DNA of 64,000 nucleotides. Source: Muribaculaceae bacterium. Its GTDB lineage: Bacteria > Bacteroidota > Bacteroidia > Bacteroidales > Muribaculaceae. Shown here piece by piece: positions 7,442 to 15,387 of this stretch. The stretch spans positions 1 through 64,000 of the forward strand of contig JAFSYB010000067.1 of assembly GCA_017443765.1 (NCBI GenBank). Direction: 5' to 3'. Below the pieces are notes generated by a model that was given only the letters and a program-made list of their open reading frames with translations, did not search any database and had not been told where the DNA came from. How positions within the stretch are numbered: the stretch's first letter is position 1; each line of letters starts with the position of its first letter. The translations under genes were made by a program, and so were the position numbers.

Positions 7442-8641
7442 TCACAGACCCATCTTCTTGGCAATTTTGCTGGGGATGGCGGCCTTGTTGACCATGATGT
7501 CCATCGTCTTGCCCAGGAAGAAGGCCTCGCTCACATAGAAGAAGCCGTGGTAGAGCTGGTTGTCGTCCCAGCTGTTCTGCACCTTGAAGTAGCGGTTGCC
7601 CTCCTGGTCCACGGCCTTGCCCATGATCACCATGCCATGGTCGTCGGTGGTTTCCTTGTTGTCGAACCACTCCTGGCGCAGTTCCTGGGTGACCTTGATT
7701 TCCTCGACCGGACCCTTGATGTCCCACTTCTCGTCCTCACGGTCTTTGTCGCTGAGCTGTGTCCAGCGCTCCATGTCGCTGCCCTTCAGGTCGGGCACGT
7801 CCTTCACATCGGGGAGCACGGCATAGCCCTTGCGCCACTTGAAGCCCTTCTCGCTCACATCGGCGCCCCAGGCCACGGTGTAGCCGTTGTCGAGGGCATA
7901 GTTCACAATCTCAAGCAGCTCCTCCATGGGCACGTTCTGGTAGGGGTACCACAGCCAGTTGTCGGCCACCTCGAGGATGAACGGCTTGTAGAATGGGTGA
8001 TGGGTGAACGACGAGATGCCGATGTAGTCTTCCATCTTGATGGGCAGCGAGGCGGCAAACGTCTTCGGAGTGTAGGTCTTGCCCTCCCAGGTGAAGGTTT
8101 CGGGCATCTTGCCCATGTAGGCGTCGAGCACGCTCTGGAAGCTTTCCTTCCATGCCGGGGTGAGCTTTCCGCGCTGGTTCTTCTTCACCACGTTCACCAG
8201 GCCACGGAGTGCGTCGCTCAGCTCGCTGGTGTCGAACTTCTTCTCGCCATGGGTCATGCCGGTGTACACCTCGTTGGGCACCATGCCGTAGTTCTCCCAC
8301 ACATAGCTCACATCGTCGGCAGCGCCGCCCTCGGCGAAGTTCACCGTGCCGTCCATGCGCACATACTTCACAGCCTTGTCGAAGTAGCAGTGGTTCACCA
8401 CGAAGCCCTCGCTCAGGTGGATTTCCTTGCCCGTCTTGCGCAGAATCTCGCTCTCGAAGAATGTGTTGGTGGAGTAGCACCAGCATGTGCCTGACTTGTT
8501 CTGGTCCTTGACCGGCGTGGTCTTGACGATTTTCACATCGGTGAACTTGAACCCCGTGCTGTCGGGGATGACGACCTTGTCGTCGGCCATGGCACTCAGG
8601 CTGATGCCCGCTGCCAGCATAGCGATAAACAAATGCTTCAT
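7442..8641 (-). CDS. Secreted C1B-family cysteine peptidase (aminopeptidase C-like)
   Basis: A papain-fold peptidase of the bleomycin hydrolase/PepC branch (family C1B), 399 aa. The signal peptide MKHLFIAMLAAGISLSAMA directs export, unlike classical cytoplasmic PepC. The catalytic cysteine sits in QNKSGTCWCYST (Cys53 by alignment to the QGxxGSCW motif), the histidine in TTDDHGMVIMG and the asparagine in FKVQNSWDD, so the triad is complete. It probably trims peptides in the periplasm or at the surface. Bacteroidales commonly carry such an exported homologue. The gene is monocistronic: a terminator lies behind it and no gene is clearly co-directed within 500 bp upstream. A weak TACAGTTG box (8684-8691, minus strand) may be its promoter. 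Confidence 0.9.
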   Translation of the reverse strand: MKHLFIAMLAAGISLSAMADDKVVIPDSTGFKFTDVKIVKTTPVKDQNKSGTCWCYSTNTFFESEILRKTGKEIHLSEGFVVNHCYFDKAVKYVRMDGTVNFAEGGAADDVSYVWENYGMVPNEVYTGMTHGEKKFDTSELSDALRGLVNVVKKNQRGKLTPAWKESFQSVLDAYMGKMPETFTWEGKTYTPKTFAASLPIKMEDYIGISSFTHHPFYKPFILEVADNWLWYPYQNVPMEELLEIVNYALDNGYTVAWGADVSEKGFKWRKGYAVLPDVKDVPDLKGSDMERWTQLSDKDREDEKWDIKGPVEEIKVTQELRQEWFDNKETTDDHGMVIMGKAVDQEGNRYFKVQNSWDDNQLYHGFFYVSEAFFLGKTMDIMVNKAAIPSKIAKKMGL

Positions 8642-8682
8642 ACTTTGTGAGTTAATTGTTTGATTTATAGTTTATTGATTTA

Positions 8683-9090
8683 TCAACTGTAAATAGTGGC
8701 GGCGACGCGGCGGAGTTGCCGAATGTGTTCCATAGAGCTGGAGTTGCGCCTGAGCGTGGCATATTCCTGCCGCATGGCGGGCGATGGTGCCGCCTGGATG
8801 GCAAAACCATACTCGAGCGCCATCGCCGGCTCGGTGCCGAGCGCGCGCTTGCCGATGGGGGCCTCATTCAAGGCCGGGTGGGATTCTCCCGGTCGCTTGG
8901 CAAGCCCACGTTGCGAAATGCCTCGGAACTGCATTTCGCCGCTCGGCACCTCACTCAGGTGAGGCGGTTGGTGGGGTTTCTGATTATTTGCTGTCATTTG
9001 TGGCTCGCCAATCATCGAGTGACCGTCATTTGGCCACAAAATTACAAACAAAATATGGTGTTGCCAAATTTGTGAACATCTTTTTTGCAA
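8683..9090 (-). CDS. Doubtful ORF, possibly a repeated element
   Basis: An open frame of 135 codons on the minus strand fills the gap upstream of the C1B peptidase. The translation is Arg/Pro/Ala-rich with no recognisable domain; its C-terminal part (ALEYGFAIQAAPSPAMRQEY and on) gives me the impression of a dispersed repeat, which I cannot verify here. The DNA holds short stem-loops (CGAAATGC/GCATTTCG; CCTCAC/GTGAGG). It may be a non-coding repeat with a fortuitously open frame. Confidence 0.25.
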   Translation of the reverse strand: MQKRCSQIWQHHILFVILWPNDGHSMIGEPQMTANNQKPHQPPHLSEVPSGEMQFRGISQRGLAKRPGESHPALNEAPIGKRALGTEPAMALEYGFAIQAAPSPAMRQEYATLRRNSSSMEHIRQLRRVAATIYS

Positions 9091-9200
9091 AGGCGGGTTC
9101 TATAATGCTGACAAACCATTTGCGCTTGGTGTTTTTTCTCAATTTGTTTATGCACCTCACTTCTACGCTGAAAATGATTGCCAGTGTTGAATATTTTGAC

Positions 9201-9208
9201 TACTTTTG
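9201..9208 (+). promoter_or_regulatory. Bacteroidota -7 box (TACTTTTG)
   Basis: Matches TAnnTTTG with TTG at 9178-9180 (20-bp spacer). It shows that the TTG at 9206, inside the box, cannot be the start of the next gene. Confidence 0.75.
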
Positions 9209-9226
9209 CAATTTCAATATGCCAAG

Positions 9227-10513
9227 ATGGAGAAAAAGCGTGTAGTGATAATCGGTTCGGGCAATGTGGCCACTCATTTGGGCCGCGGATTGCGCGAGGT
9301 GTGCAATATGGTGCAAATCTACAGCCGCACGCAGGCTCATGCTGCTGAGCTGGCGTGCGAGCTGGGAGTGGCCAGTGCGGTGAGCGCGCTCGAGGAGCTG
9401 TGCACCGAAGCCGACATTTATATCCTGGCCGTGAGCGACGACGCCATTGCGCCCATTGTGGCTGCGGTGCCCGACAACGGCGCGCTGTGGCTGCACACGG
9501 CTGGCAGCGTGGACCTTGCCGCGCTGCAAGCGCACCGGCGGCGCTGCGGCGTGCTCTACCCGATGCAGTCGTTCACGCGCTCGCTGCCCGTCAACTGGCG
9601 CGAGGTGCCGCTCTTTGTCGAGGGCTGCAACCGCGAGGTGGCTGCCGAGGTGCACACGCTGGCGGACCTGCTCTCGCTGCATGTGCGCGAGTGTGATTCG
9701 CGCCAGCGCATGGCACTGCACGTGGCGGCTGTGTTTGCGTGCAATTTTGCCAACCAGCTGTGGACCGAGGCCGCCGAGGTGCTCGAGGCGCACTCGCTTG
9801 ATTTCCAGTCGATGCTTCCGCTCATCGGCAGCACAGTGGCGAAACTCGGCCTGCTTGCGCCCCGCGAGGCGCAGACCGGGCCGGCGCGACGTGGCGACAC
9901 TGGCGTGATGAGCCGCCACCTGGCGATGCTCTCGGGAACAAAGCGCGACATCTACCAGCTGATGTCGCACGCCATCATGCAGAGCCACCAGGTTGATCGT
10001 GCCCCCGACTTCTCGCGGATTCGCGGCGTGGCGTTTGATGTCGACGGCGTGCTGTCGCCGAGCACCATCCCCATGCACCCCTCGGGCGAGCCGATGCGCA
10101 TGGTGAACATCAAAGATGGCTATGCCATTCAGCTGGCCGTGAAGCTGGGCTTGCCTTTGGTCATCATCAGCGGTGCGCGTGTCGAGGCAGTGCGCGTGCG
10201 CTTTGCCGGGTTGGGCATGACCGACATCTACCTTGGCGCGGCGCACAAGCTGCCGGTGTTCAGGCAGTGGCTGGCGCAGCATGGCCTGCAGGCGCACGAG
10301 GTGGCCTTTGTGGGCGACGACATCCCCGACCTGCCCGTGATGCACGAGGCGGGGCTGGCCGTGGCACCCGCCGATGCCTGCCCCGAGGTGCTCGAGGCCG
10401 CACACCACATCGCCCCTTGCCTTGGCGGCCAGGGGGTGGCCAGGTATGTGATTGAGTGCATCCTCAAGGCGCAGGGCAAATGGCTGCACAGCGAAAAAGC
10501 CTTTGGCTGGTGA
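9227..10513 (+). CDS. DUF2520 Rossmann protein fused to KdsC-type HAD phosphatase
   Basis: Two proteins that are usually separate are joined here. The N-terminal half (about 1-260) is a DUF2520/Rossmann-like oxidoreductase: it opens with the nucleotide-binding VVIIGSGNVATHLG and contains YPMQSFTRSLPV, HVAAVFACNFANQLW and the SRHLAMLSGTKRDIYQLMS end typical of the family. The C-terminal 165 residues are a KdsC-like HAD phosphatase (3-deoxy-D-manno-octulosonate-8-phosphate phosphatase): FDVDGVLS nucleophile motif, ISGAR, and GDDIPDLPVM. KdsC makes free Kdo for lipopolysaccharide. The start is the ATG at 9227, since the -7 box covers the upstream TTG. There is no internal stop or linker damage, so the fusion looks real. 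The Maf gene follows after 39 bp and is probably co-transcribed. Confidence 0.9.
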   Translation: MEKKRVVIIGSGNVATHLGRGLREVCNMVQIYSRTQAHAAELACELGVASAVSALEELCTEADIYILAVSDDAIAPIVAAVPDNGALWLHTAGSVDLAALQAHRRRCGVLYPMQSFTRSLPVNWREVPLFVEGCNREVAAEVHTLADLLSLHVRECDSRQRMALHVAAVFACNFANQLWTEAAEVLEAHSLDFQSMLPLIGSTVAKLGLLAPREAQTGPARRGDTGVMSRHLAMLSGTKRDIYQLMSHAIMQSHQVDRAPDFSRIRGVAFDVDGVLSPSTIPMHPSGEPMRMVNIKDGYAIQLAVKLGLPLVIISGARVEAVRVRFAGLGMTDIYLGAAHKLPVFRQWLAQHGLQAHEVAFVGDDIPDLPVMHEAGLAVAPADACPEVLEAAHHIAPCLGGQGVARYVIECILKAQGKWLHSEKAFGW

Positions 10514-10552
10514 TTCCAATCCCAATAAATGATTGTGTGAAAGTTACCTATA

Positions 10553-11134
10553 ATGACCGTGTTAGAGAATTTGAGAAAGTATGATGTGGTGCTGGCAAGC
10601 CACTCGCCGCGCCGTCGCGAATTGTTCGGCGCACTGGGCATCGATTTCCGCGTGGAGGTGATCAGAGGCATTGACGAAACGCCTCCGCCCGACTTGCCGC
10701 GTCATGCCATAGCCGAATACCTTTCGCGCCAAAAAGCGGCGGCCTACGACATCAGTCCCAATGAACTGCTCATCACCGCCGACACCGTGGTGATACTGGG
10801 CGACGAGGTGATGGGCAAGCCGGCCGACGCGGCCCAGGCGCGCTCGATGCTCCGCCAGTTGAGCGGTCGCACGCACAGCGTGGTCACTGGCGTGACGGTC
10901 ACCACCGCCGACACCGTGCACTCGTTCAGCGACGAGGCTTTGGTGACGTTTGACACGCTCAGCGACCAGGAGATTGTGCATTACGTCAAGCAGTACAAGC
11001 CCTACGACAAAGCGGGGGCATACGGCATTCAAGAGTGGATTGGCTACATTGGCGTGAAGTCAATCCACGGCAGCTTCTTCACCGTGATGGGGCTTCCTGT
11101 TCAGCGGCTCTACCAGCTGCTCAAGACCCTGTGA
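10553..11134 (+). CDS. maf: Maf-like nucleotide pyrophosphatase
   Basis: A 193-residue Maf/HAM1-superfamily protein that hydrolyses non-canonical or modified nucleoside triphosphates (dTTP/UTP-type in related proteins), linked to septum formation and nucleotide-pool sanitation. The diagnostic ASHSPRRRELF motif lies near the N-terminus, followed by ITADTVV and GKPADAAQARSML with the conserved acidic and lysine residues. Length and motifs are complete. It lies 39 bp behind the DUF2520-KdsC fusion. Its last 25 bp overlap the 3' end of a convergent gene, so there is no room for a dedicated terminator. Confidence 0.93.
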   Translation: MTVLENLRKYDVVLASHSPRRRELFGALGIDFRVEVIRGIDETPPPDLPRHAIAEYLSRQKAAAYDISPNELLITADTVVILGDEVMGKPADAAQARSMLRQLSGRTHSVVTGVTVTTADTVHSFSDEALVTFDTLSDQEIVHYVKQYKPYDKAGAYGIQEWIGYIGVKSIHGSFFTVMGLPVQRLYQLLKTL

Positions 11135-12225
11135 GCGTGCTCATCGCGTGCTGTGAGCACCGCCACCAGGACGGTGTCGGCAGCAACGGGCGTGAGCGGG
11201 ATGTCGTCGGCGCGGAGCAATGCGGCGGACTTGATGGCAAAGCGCCCGCTCAGGTGGTGTCTGTCGGCCAGCGCCACGGTGAGGTGCCCCATGGTGGTGC
11301 GCAAGTTGAGCTCCACACAGGGGTTGAGGCCCAATGGCCTCCCGCCTTGCCGAAAAAGCAGCATATCCACGCCTAACGCCCCCTCGTAATGCGGGGCAAC
11401 TATGCTTGTGACAGCCTGCAGCACGGCCTGCTCCACGGCATCAAAATCGGGAAAGGCACTCGTGATTGCTTGTCGCAGGACATCGCGACCGGCAACAACG
11501 CCGCCGGCGTATTGCGAGTGAAAGTCGCTCTCGAACACCGAGTACCCCCTCACCGTGGCACGGTTGTGGGCACATTCCATCTCAACGGCAAAGTCGGTTG
11601 CCCGGTCGTAGGCCTGTTCACAGAGTACGCTGCCTTGCCGCCGCAACGCACCGGCTGCCCGCTGCACGAAGTCGGTGGCGTGCGGGTCGATGGCACGCAG
11701 GATGCCGCGCCCGCTGCCGCTCCACGGGGCCTTGATGTAACACCCTGTGTGCGCCGTGGCAAAGGCGGTCACCTGCTCGAGTGTTGTCAACTCCACTGGG
11801 GACGGGCATAATTTTGTGCCAAGCACCTGACTCACATGGTTGTGAATGGCGATGGTTGTTTGCCGATGCGACAACTGCCGCCACTGCCGAATCTGTCCGG
11901 GAGTAGGCAGCAGTGTCTGGTTCACCCCCCAGTGCATCAGCCGCCACTGCATGGCGGCGCTCCACCCCCAGGGGCGGAAAGTGACATCATCAGGCAAATC
12001 GGCCAGTTGTCGGCGGTCGATGAGGGTCACGCGCAGCCCTTGCGCCTCCACCCAGGTCTGCTGCGTGACGTCGTCGCACAGCACGGCATTGCCCGGCCCG
12101 GCCAGCCAGCAAGGCAGCAGCTGCAGGTCGCGACGCAGCTGCTCGGCACGCGGTGGCGCGGTGTAATGCGCCTCGCCACTGGCCAGTGCCAAGTCGTTGT
12201 CGGGGTTGAAATAGTAGATGGTCAA
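11110..12225 (-). CDS. ATP-grasp-like protein of unknown substrate
   Basis: A 371-residue cytoplasmic protein starting MTIYYFNPDNDLALASG. The middle and C-terminal parts look like an ATP-grasp fold: KAPWSGSGRGI resembles the phosphate-binding loop, and the GVDMLLF and NPCVELNLRTTMGH segments carry the acidic and asparagine residues that bind Mg-ATP in such ligases. No family-specific substrate motif is evident. The gene is convergent with maf (25-bp overlap), and a heptamer array lies just upstream of its start. It may belong to a Bacteroidales-restricted family; any ligase activity is inference. Confidence 0.7.
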   Translation of the reverse strand: MTIYYFNPDNDLALASGEAHYTAPPRAEQLRRDLQLLPCWLAGPGNAVLCDDVTQQTWVEAQGLRVTLIDRRQLADLPDDVTFRPWGWSAAMQWRLMHWGVNQTLLPTPGQIRQWRQLSHRQTTIAIHNHVSQVLGTKLCPSPVELTTLEQVTAFATAHTGCYIKAPWSGSGRGILRAIDPHATDFVQRAAGALRRQGSVLCEQAYDRATDFAVEMECAHNRATVRGYSVFESDFHSQYAGGVVAGRDVLRQAITSAFPDFDAVEQAVLQAVTSIVAPHYEGALGVDMLLFRQGGRPLGLNPCVELNLRTTMGHLTVALADRHHLSGRFAIKSAALLRADDIPLTPVAADTVLVAVLTARDEHAHRVLSSW

Positions 12226-12240
12226 GGCGGGAGATGGTGG

Positions 12241-12346
12241 AGTGTGAATTATGAATTATGATTGGTGGTTGCTGAATTGTGAATTATGAATTGTGAATTA
12301 TGAATTGTGAATTATGAATTGTGAATTGTGAATTATGAATTAAGTC
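12241..12346. repeat. Heptamer tandem array (GAATTAT/GAATTGT)
   Basis: Alternating GAATTAT and GAATTGT heptamers, interrupted once near 12260, fill the gap between the ATP-grasp gene start and the 3' end of radA. Confidence 0.9.
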
Positions 12347-12354
12347 ACATCTTT

Positions 12355-13749
12355 CTAAGATGGGTTTTGTGCAGTCATAAACAAATGCCTGAAGGCGTCT
12401 TCGACGCGGGCCACCTCGATGATTTTGATGCCAAGCTGCTGTGTGCGCACGCCCTTGAGGTTTCTCGCCGGCACCACGATGGCGTCGAAGCCCAGCTTTG
12501 CGGCCTCGCCGATGCGCTGCTCGATGCGCGTCACCGGGCGAATCTCGCCCGAAAGCCCCACCTCGCCCGTGAAGCAGATGCCCTTGTTCACGGCCGTGTC
12601 TACGTTGCTCGACAGGATGGCGCAAATCACCGCCAAGTCCATGGCCGGGTCGCTCACGCGCAGGCCGCCGGCGATGTTCAGGAACACATCCTTCTGCGCC
12701 AACTTGAATCCCACCCGTTTCTCGAGCACGGCCAGCAGCATGTTCATGCGTCGCTGGTCGAAACCGGTCACCGAGCGCTGCGCAGTGCCGTAGGCCGCCG
12801 TGCTCACCAGTGCCTGCACCTCGATGAGGAATGGCCGCGCACCGTCGATGGTCACCCCGATGGCCGTGCCCGACAGCACCGCGTCGCTTTGCGAGAGCAG
12901 CATCTCGCTGGGGTTGGTCACCTCGCGCAAGCCATCTTCTTTCATCTCGTAGATGCCTATCTCGCTCGTGTTGCCAAAGCGGTTCTTGATCGAGCGCAGG
13001 ATGCGGTACATATACTGCCGGTCGCCCTCGAATTGCACCACGGCATCCACGATGTGCTCAAGCACCTTGGGGCCGGCAATGGTACCCTCCTTGTTGATGT
13101 GTCCGATGAGGATGACCGGCGTGCTTGTTTCCTTGGCGTAGCGCAGCAGAGCCGCCGCACATTCGCGCACCTGGCTCACGCTGCCCGCCGCGCTCTCGAG
13201 GGTGTCGCTGGCGATGGTTTGAATTGAATCCACAATCACCAGCCCCGGCGGGTTGGCCTTGATGCTGGCAAAGATGTTCTCTAACGATGTTTCGCACAGC
13301 AGGTAGCACTCGCAGTCCATGTGTCCGCCGGCGATGCGGTCGGCGCGCATGCGCAGCTGCTGCGGGCTCTCCTCGCCGCTCACATACAGCACCCGCCGGC
13401 TGCGGATGCGCAGCACATTTTGCAACACCAGCGTGCTCTTGCCAATGCCCGGCTCGCCGCCAATGAGGATGATGCTCCCCGGCACCAAGCCGCCGCCCAG
13501 CACACGGTTCAGCTCGCCGCTGGGCAGCTTGATGCGCGGCAGGGCCTCGGCCTTGACCTCCGAGATTTTCACCGGCACAATGGGCTCGCGGTTGTCGCCG
13601 CCAATAAGGCGTCCCTTGTTCGTTTTGGGGGCTACAGGCTCCTCAATCAGAGTGTTCCACTCGCCGCACGACGGGCACCGACCCACCCACTTGGGCGATT
13701 CGGCCCCGCAATGCTTGCAGAAATAGGTGGTTTTGACTGTCTTTGCCAT
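12355..13749 (-). CDS. radA: DNA repair protein RadA/Sms
   Basis: RadA is a RecA-like branch-migration ATPase that processes recombination intermediates. The start is the ATG at 13749 (MAKTVKTTYFC); an upstream in-frame ATG at 13761 is less likely. All landmarks are present: the N-terminal zinc ribbon CxxC...CxxC (FCKHCGAESPKWVGRCPSCG), Walker A GGEPGIGKSTL, Walker B region LVIVDSIQT, the RadA-specific KNRFG, and a C-terminal Lon-like domain with the IAGGLRVSDPA stretch. At 464 residues it has the usual length. It is transcribed alone between two heptamer arrays. Confidence 0.97.
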   Translation of the reverse strand: MAKTVKTTYFCKHCGAESPKWVGRCPSCGEWNTLIEEPVAPKTNKGRLIGGDNREPIVPVKISEVKAEALPRIKLPSGELNRVLGGGLVPGSIILIGGEPGIGKSTLVLQNVLRIRSRRVLYVSGEESPQQLRMRADRIAGGHMDCECYLLCETSLENIFASIKANPPGLVIVDSIQTIASDTLESAAGSVSQVRECAAALLRYAKETSTPVILIGHINKEGTIAGPKVLEHIVDAVVQFEGDRQYMYRILRSIKNRFGNTSEIGIYEMKEDGLREVTNPSEMLLSQSDAVLSGTAIGVTIDGARPFLIEVQALVSTAAYGTAQRSVTGFDQRRMNMLLAVLEKRVGFKLAQKDVFLNIAGGLRVSDPAMDLAVICAILSSNVDTAVNKGICFTGEVGLSGEIRPVTRIEQRIGEAAKLGFDAIVVPARNLKGVRTQQLGIKIIEVARVEDAFRHLFMTAQNPS

Positions 13750-13797
13750 AATTGATTGCAAAAATTAAACAATTAAGCATTAATAATGGATGACTTG

Positions 13798-13928
13798 CTC
13801 GTGTCATTCATCACTCGTCACTCGTCACTCGTCACTCATTACTCGTCACTCGTCACTCGTCACTCGTCACTCGTCACTCGTCACTCATCACTCATCACTT
13901 ATCACTTATCACTTATCACTTAACACTT
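13798..13928. repeat. Heptamer tandem array (CACTCGT grading to CACTTAT)
   Basis: About eighteen heptamers. The unit changes in order along the array: CACTCGT, then CACTCAT, then CACTTAT, as expected from expansion and point mutation. The last units run into the stop codon of the minus-strand methyltransferase gene at 13920. Confidence 0.92.
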
Positions 13929-14684
13929 ATCAAACCGTTGCCTCATAATCTCGCTGATGGTGATGGCGGCGGCCACGCCCACGTTGAGCGACTCGCTGCC
14001 CGCGCCCTTGGCACTGGGAATCAAAAGCCGCTGCGTGGCCAAGGCACCCACCTTGTCGCCAATGCCGCGCCCCTCGTTGCCGAACACCACAAAGCCGCGT
14101 GGCTCAAGGCACTGGCGATAGATGTTCTCGCCATCGAGGAACGTGCCCAGCACCGGCAGGTCGTGGTATTGCTCGAGCAGCTCCTCTAGGTCGGTGTAGT
14201 GAACCTTTACCCGTGCAATGGCGCCCATTGTGGCCTGCACCACCTTGTGGTTGTACACATCTACGGCGCCCTTGCTGGCAAAGATGTTGCTGATGCCATA
14301 CCAGTCGGCCAGGCGCATGATGGTGCCCAGGTTGCCCGGGTCTTGGATGTTGTCGAGCACGATGTTCAGGCCAGCACGCACTTCGTGGTCGGTGAACGTG
14401 CGTTCGGGAATGTGATAAACGGCCATCACATCGCTGGGCGTGTCGAACTGCGATATGCGAGCCATCTGCCCTTTGGGGGTGATGACCACCTTGTCGTAGT
14501 GTTCGGCGGTGCCCATTTTGTCGTACCACGCCCGCGTGGCGATAAGCCACTGGCACTCAAAGGCCGGCCAGGTGTCGCGCACACACTTCGTGCCCTCGGC
14601 CACAAACAACCCCTCGGCATCTCGCCCGCGCTTGGCCCACAGCGAGCGTACCGTCTTGATGATTCCGTTATTGATATCTATCAT
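13920..14684 (-). CDS. TrmH/SpoU-family RNA 2'-O-ribose methyltransferase
   Basis: A 254-residue SPOUT methyltransferase that should 2'-O-methylate rRNA or tRNA using S-adenosylmethionine. The three SpoU motifs are visible in order: NIVLDNIQDPGNLGTIMRLADW (motif 1), FVVFGNEGRGIGD (motif 2) and IPSAKGAGSESLNVGVAAAI (motif 3, the AdoMet knot). The N-terminal part (LWAKRGRDAEGLFVAEG) is the substrate-binding domain seen in RlmB-like proteins. Which RNA is modified cannot be read from the sequence. A -7 box lies 27 bp upstream of the start. The stop codon is embedded in a heptamer array, so its C-terminal few codons may vary between strains. Confidence 0.9.
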   Translation of the reverse strand: MIDINNGIIKTVRSLWAKRGRDAEGLFVAEGTKCVRDTWPAFECQWLIATRAWYDKMGTAEHYDKVVITPKGQMARISQFDTPSDVMAVYHIPERTFTDHEVRAGLNIVLDNIQDPGNLGTIMRLADWYGISNIFASKGAVDVYNHKVVQATMGAIARVKVHYTDLEELLEQYHDLPVLGTFLDGENIYRQCLEPRGFVVFGNEGRGIGDKVGALATQRLLIPSAKGAGSESLNVGVAAAITISEIMRQRFDKC

Positions 14685-14710
14685 GTTGCTACAAGTAGTT
14701 TCCTGTTTTG

Positions 14711-14718
14711 CAAAATTA
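14711..14718 (-). promoter_or_regulatory. Bacteroidota -7 box for the TrmH-type gene
   Basis: CAAAATTA on the plus strand is TAATTTTG on the minus strand. A CAAA at 14739-14742 gives a -33 element with a 20-bp spacer. The leader is about 20 nt. Confidence 0.7.
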
Positions 14719-14856
14719 CAACTTATTTGTCAACCAGCCAAATCACGGCAAGGGTGTTCGTTGATGTTTTACGTGTCAACCCGCAAAATCCCGTGTTTTG
14801 CTGGCACCGTCCGGGTCAAAGGTGTCCGGACGAATTGCTTTTGATTTGAGAAACGT

Positions 14857-14979
14857 CCACGCGGCCGCGTGCAGTGATTCGGAATGGCGGCACCCCGCGG
14901 GCGAAACCACGAAGCACTCGCGACCGAACGGGAGCCCGCAAGGTGCCGCTGCTCCGAGGTACGGCACGCTGCCGCGTGG
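14857..14979. repeat. 46-bp imperfect inverted repeat element
   Basis: Arms 14857-14902 and 14934-14979 are complementary at 36 of 46 positions around a 31-bp centre. The DNA is very GC-rich inside an AT-rich spacer. A third, single arm-like copy lies at 15069-15116 (GCCCGCAGGGC and on to ACGGCACGCTGCCGC). No transposase is encoded. It could be a MITE-like or REP-like intergenic element. Confidence 0.75.
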
Positions 14980-15068
14980 AAATTATTCAAAATTTTATTC
15001 AAAATTACACAGACAAATATTTAAAATTTCCGCTGTGAAAATTTTGAAATCAATTCTGATAAATTTCC

Positions 15069-15116
15069 GCCCGCAGGGCGCCGCCTTCCGGGTAACGGCA
15101 CGCTGCCGCTTGATGG
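15069..15116. repeat. Third copy of the GC-rich arm
   Basis: Similar to the right arm at 14934-14979 (shared GCCCGCA, CGCCG and ACGGCACGCTGCCGC blocks). The rest of the 14685-15387 spacer contains no gene that I can support. Confidence 0.6.
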
Positions 15117-15272
15117 ACGGCGAGTACGGCCTGGGGCTTGTCATGTATGGGCAGATGGATAGCCCGGCAATGATTCGCCCACATTCGCAGCAAGCCGAGT
15201 AGGTAAGCTCCTCAAGTCCAATAATGATTAACCTACCTTATGCTGAACGGCACGTATGGTGATGTGAGACGA

Positions 15273-15303
15273 CAGGGAGCGAAAGAAAAACTCTCGCTCC
15301 CTG
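15273..15303. terminator. Terminator stem-loop behind luxS
   Basis: Perfect 10-bp arms (CAGGGAGCGA at 15273-15282, TCGCTCCCTG at 15294-15303), 85 bp past the luxS stop. On the minus strand the loop is T-rich. Probable end of the luxS transcript. Confidence 0.6.
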
Positions 15304-15387
15304 TGCTACTTGATGTCTGTTGCAATTTCAGTTGCATTGCTCGCTGCGCTGACCTGCGGGCGCGAACGCTGAGGGTGCGCCGGGAAC

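Noticed and set aside
13798-13928. CRISPR or attachment site
   Set aside because: A simple 7-bp tandem repeat without spacers.
14798-15202. 134-aa plus-strand ORF and its minus-strand counterpart at 14769-15002
   Set aside because: Both frames are created by the large inverted repeat; their translations mirror each other (HAAAC...RHPAG versus HAAAC...RHLAG).
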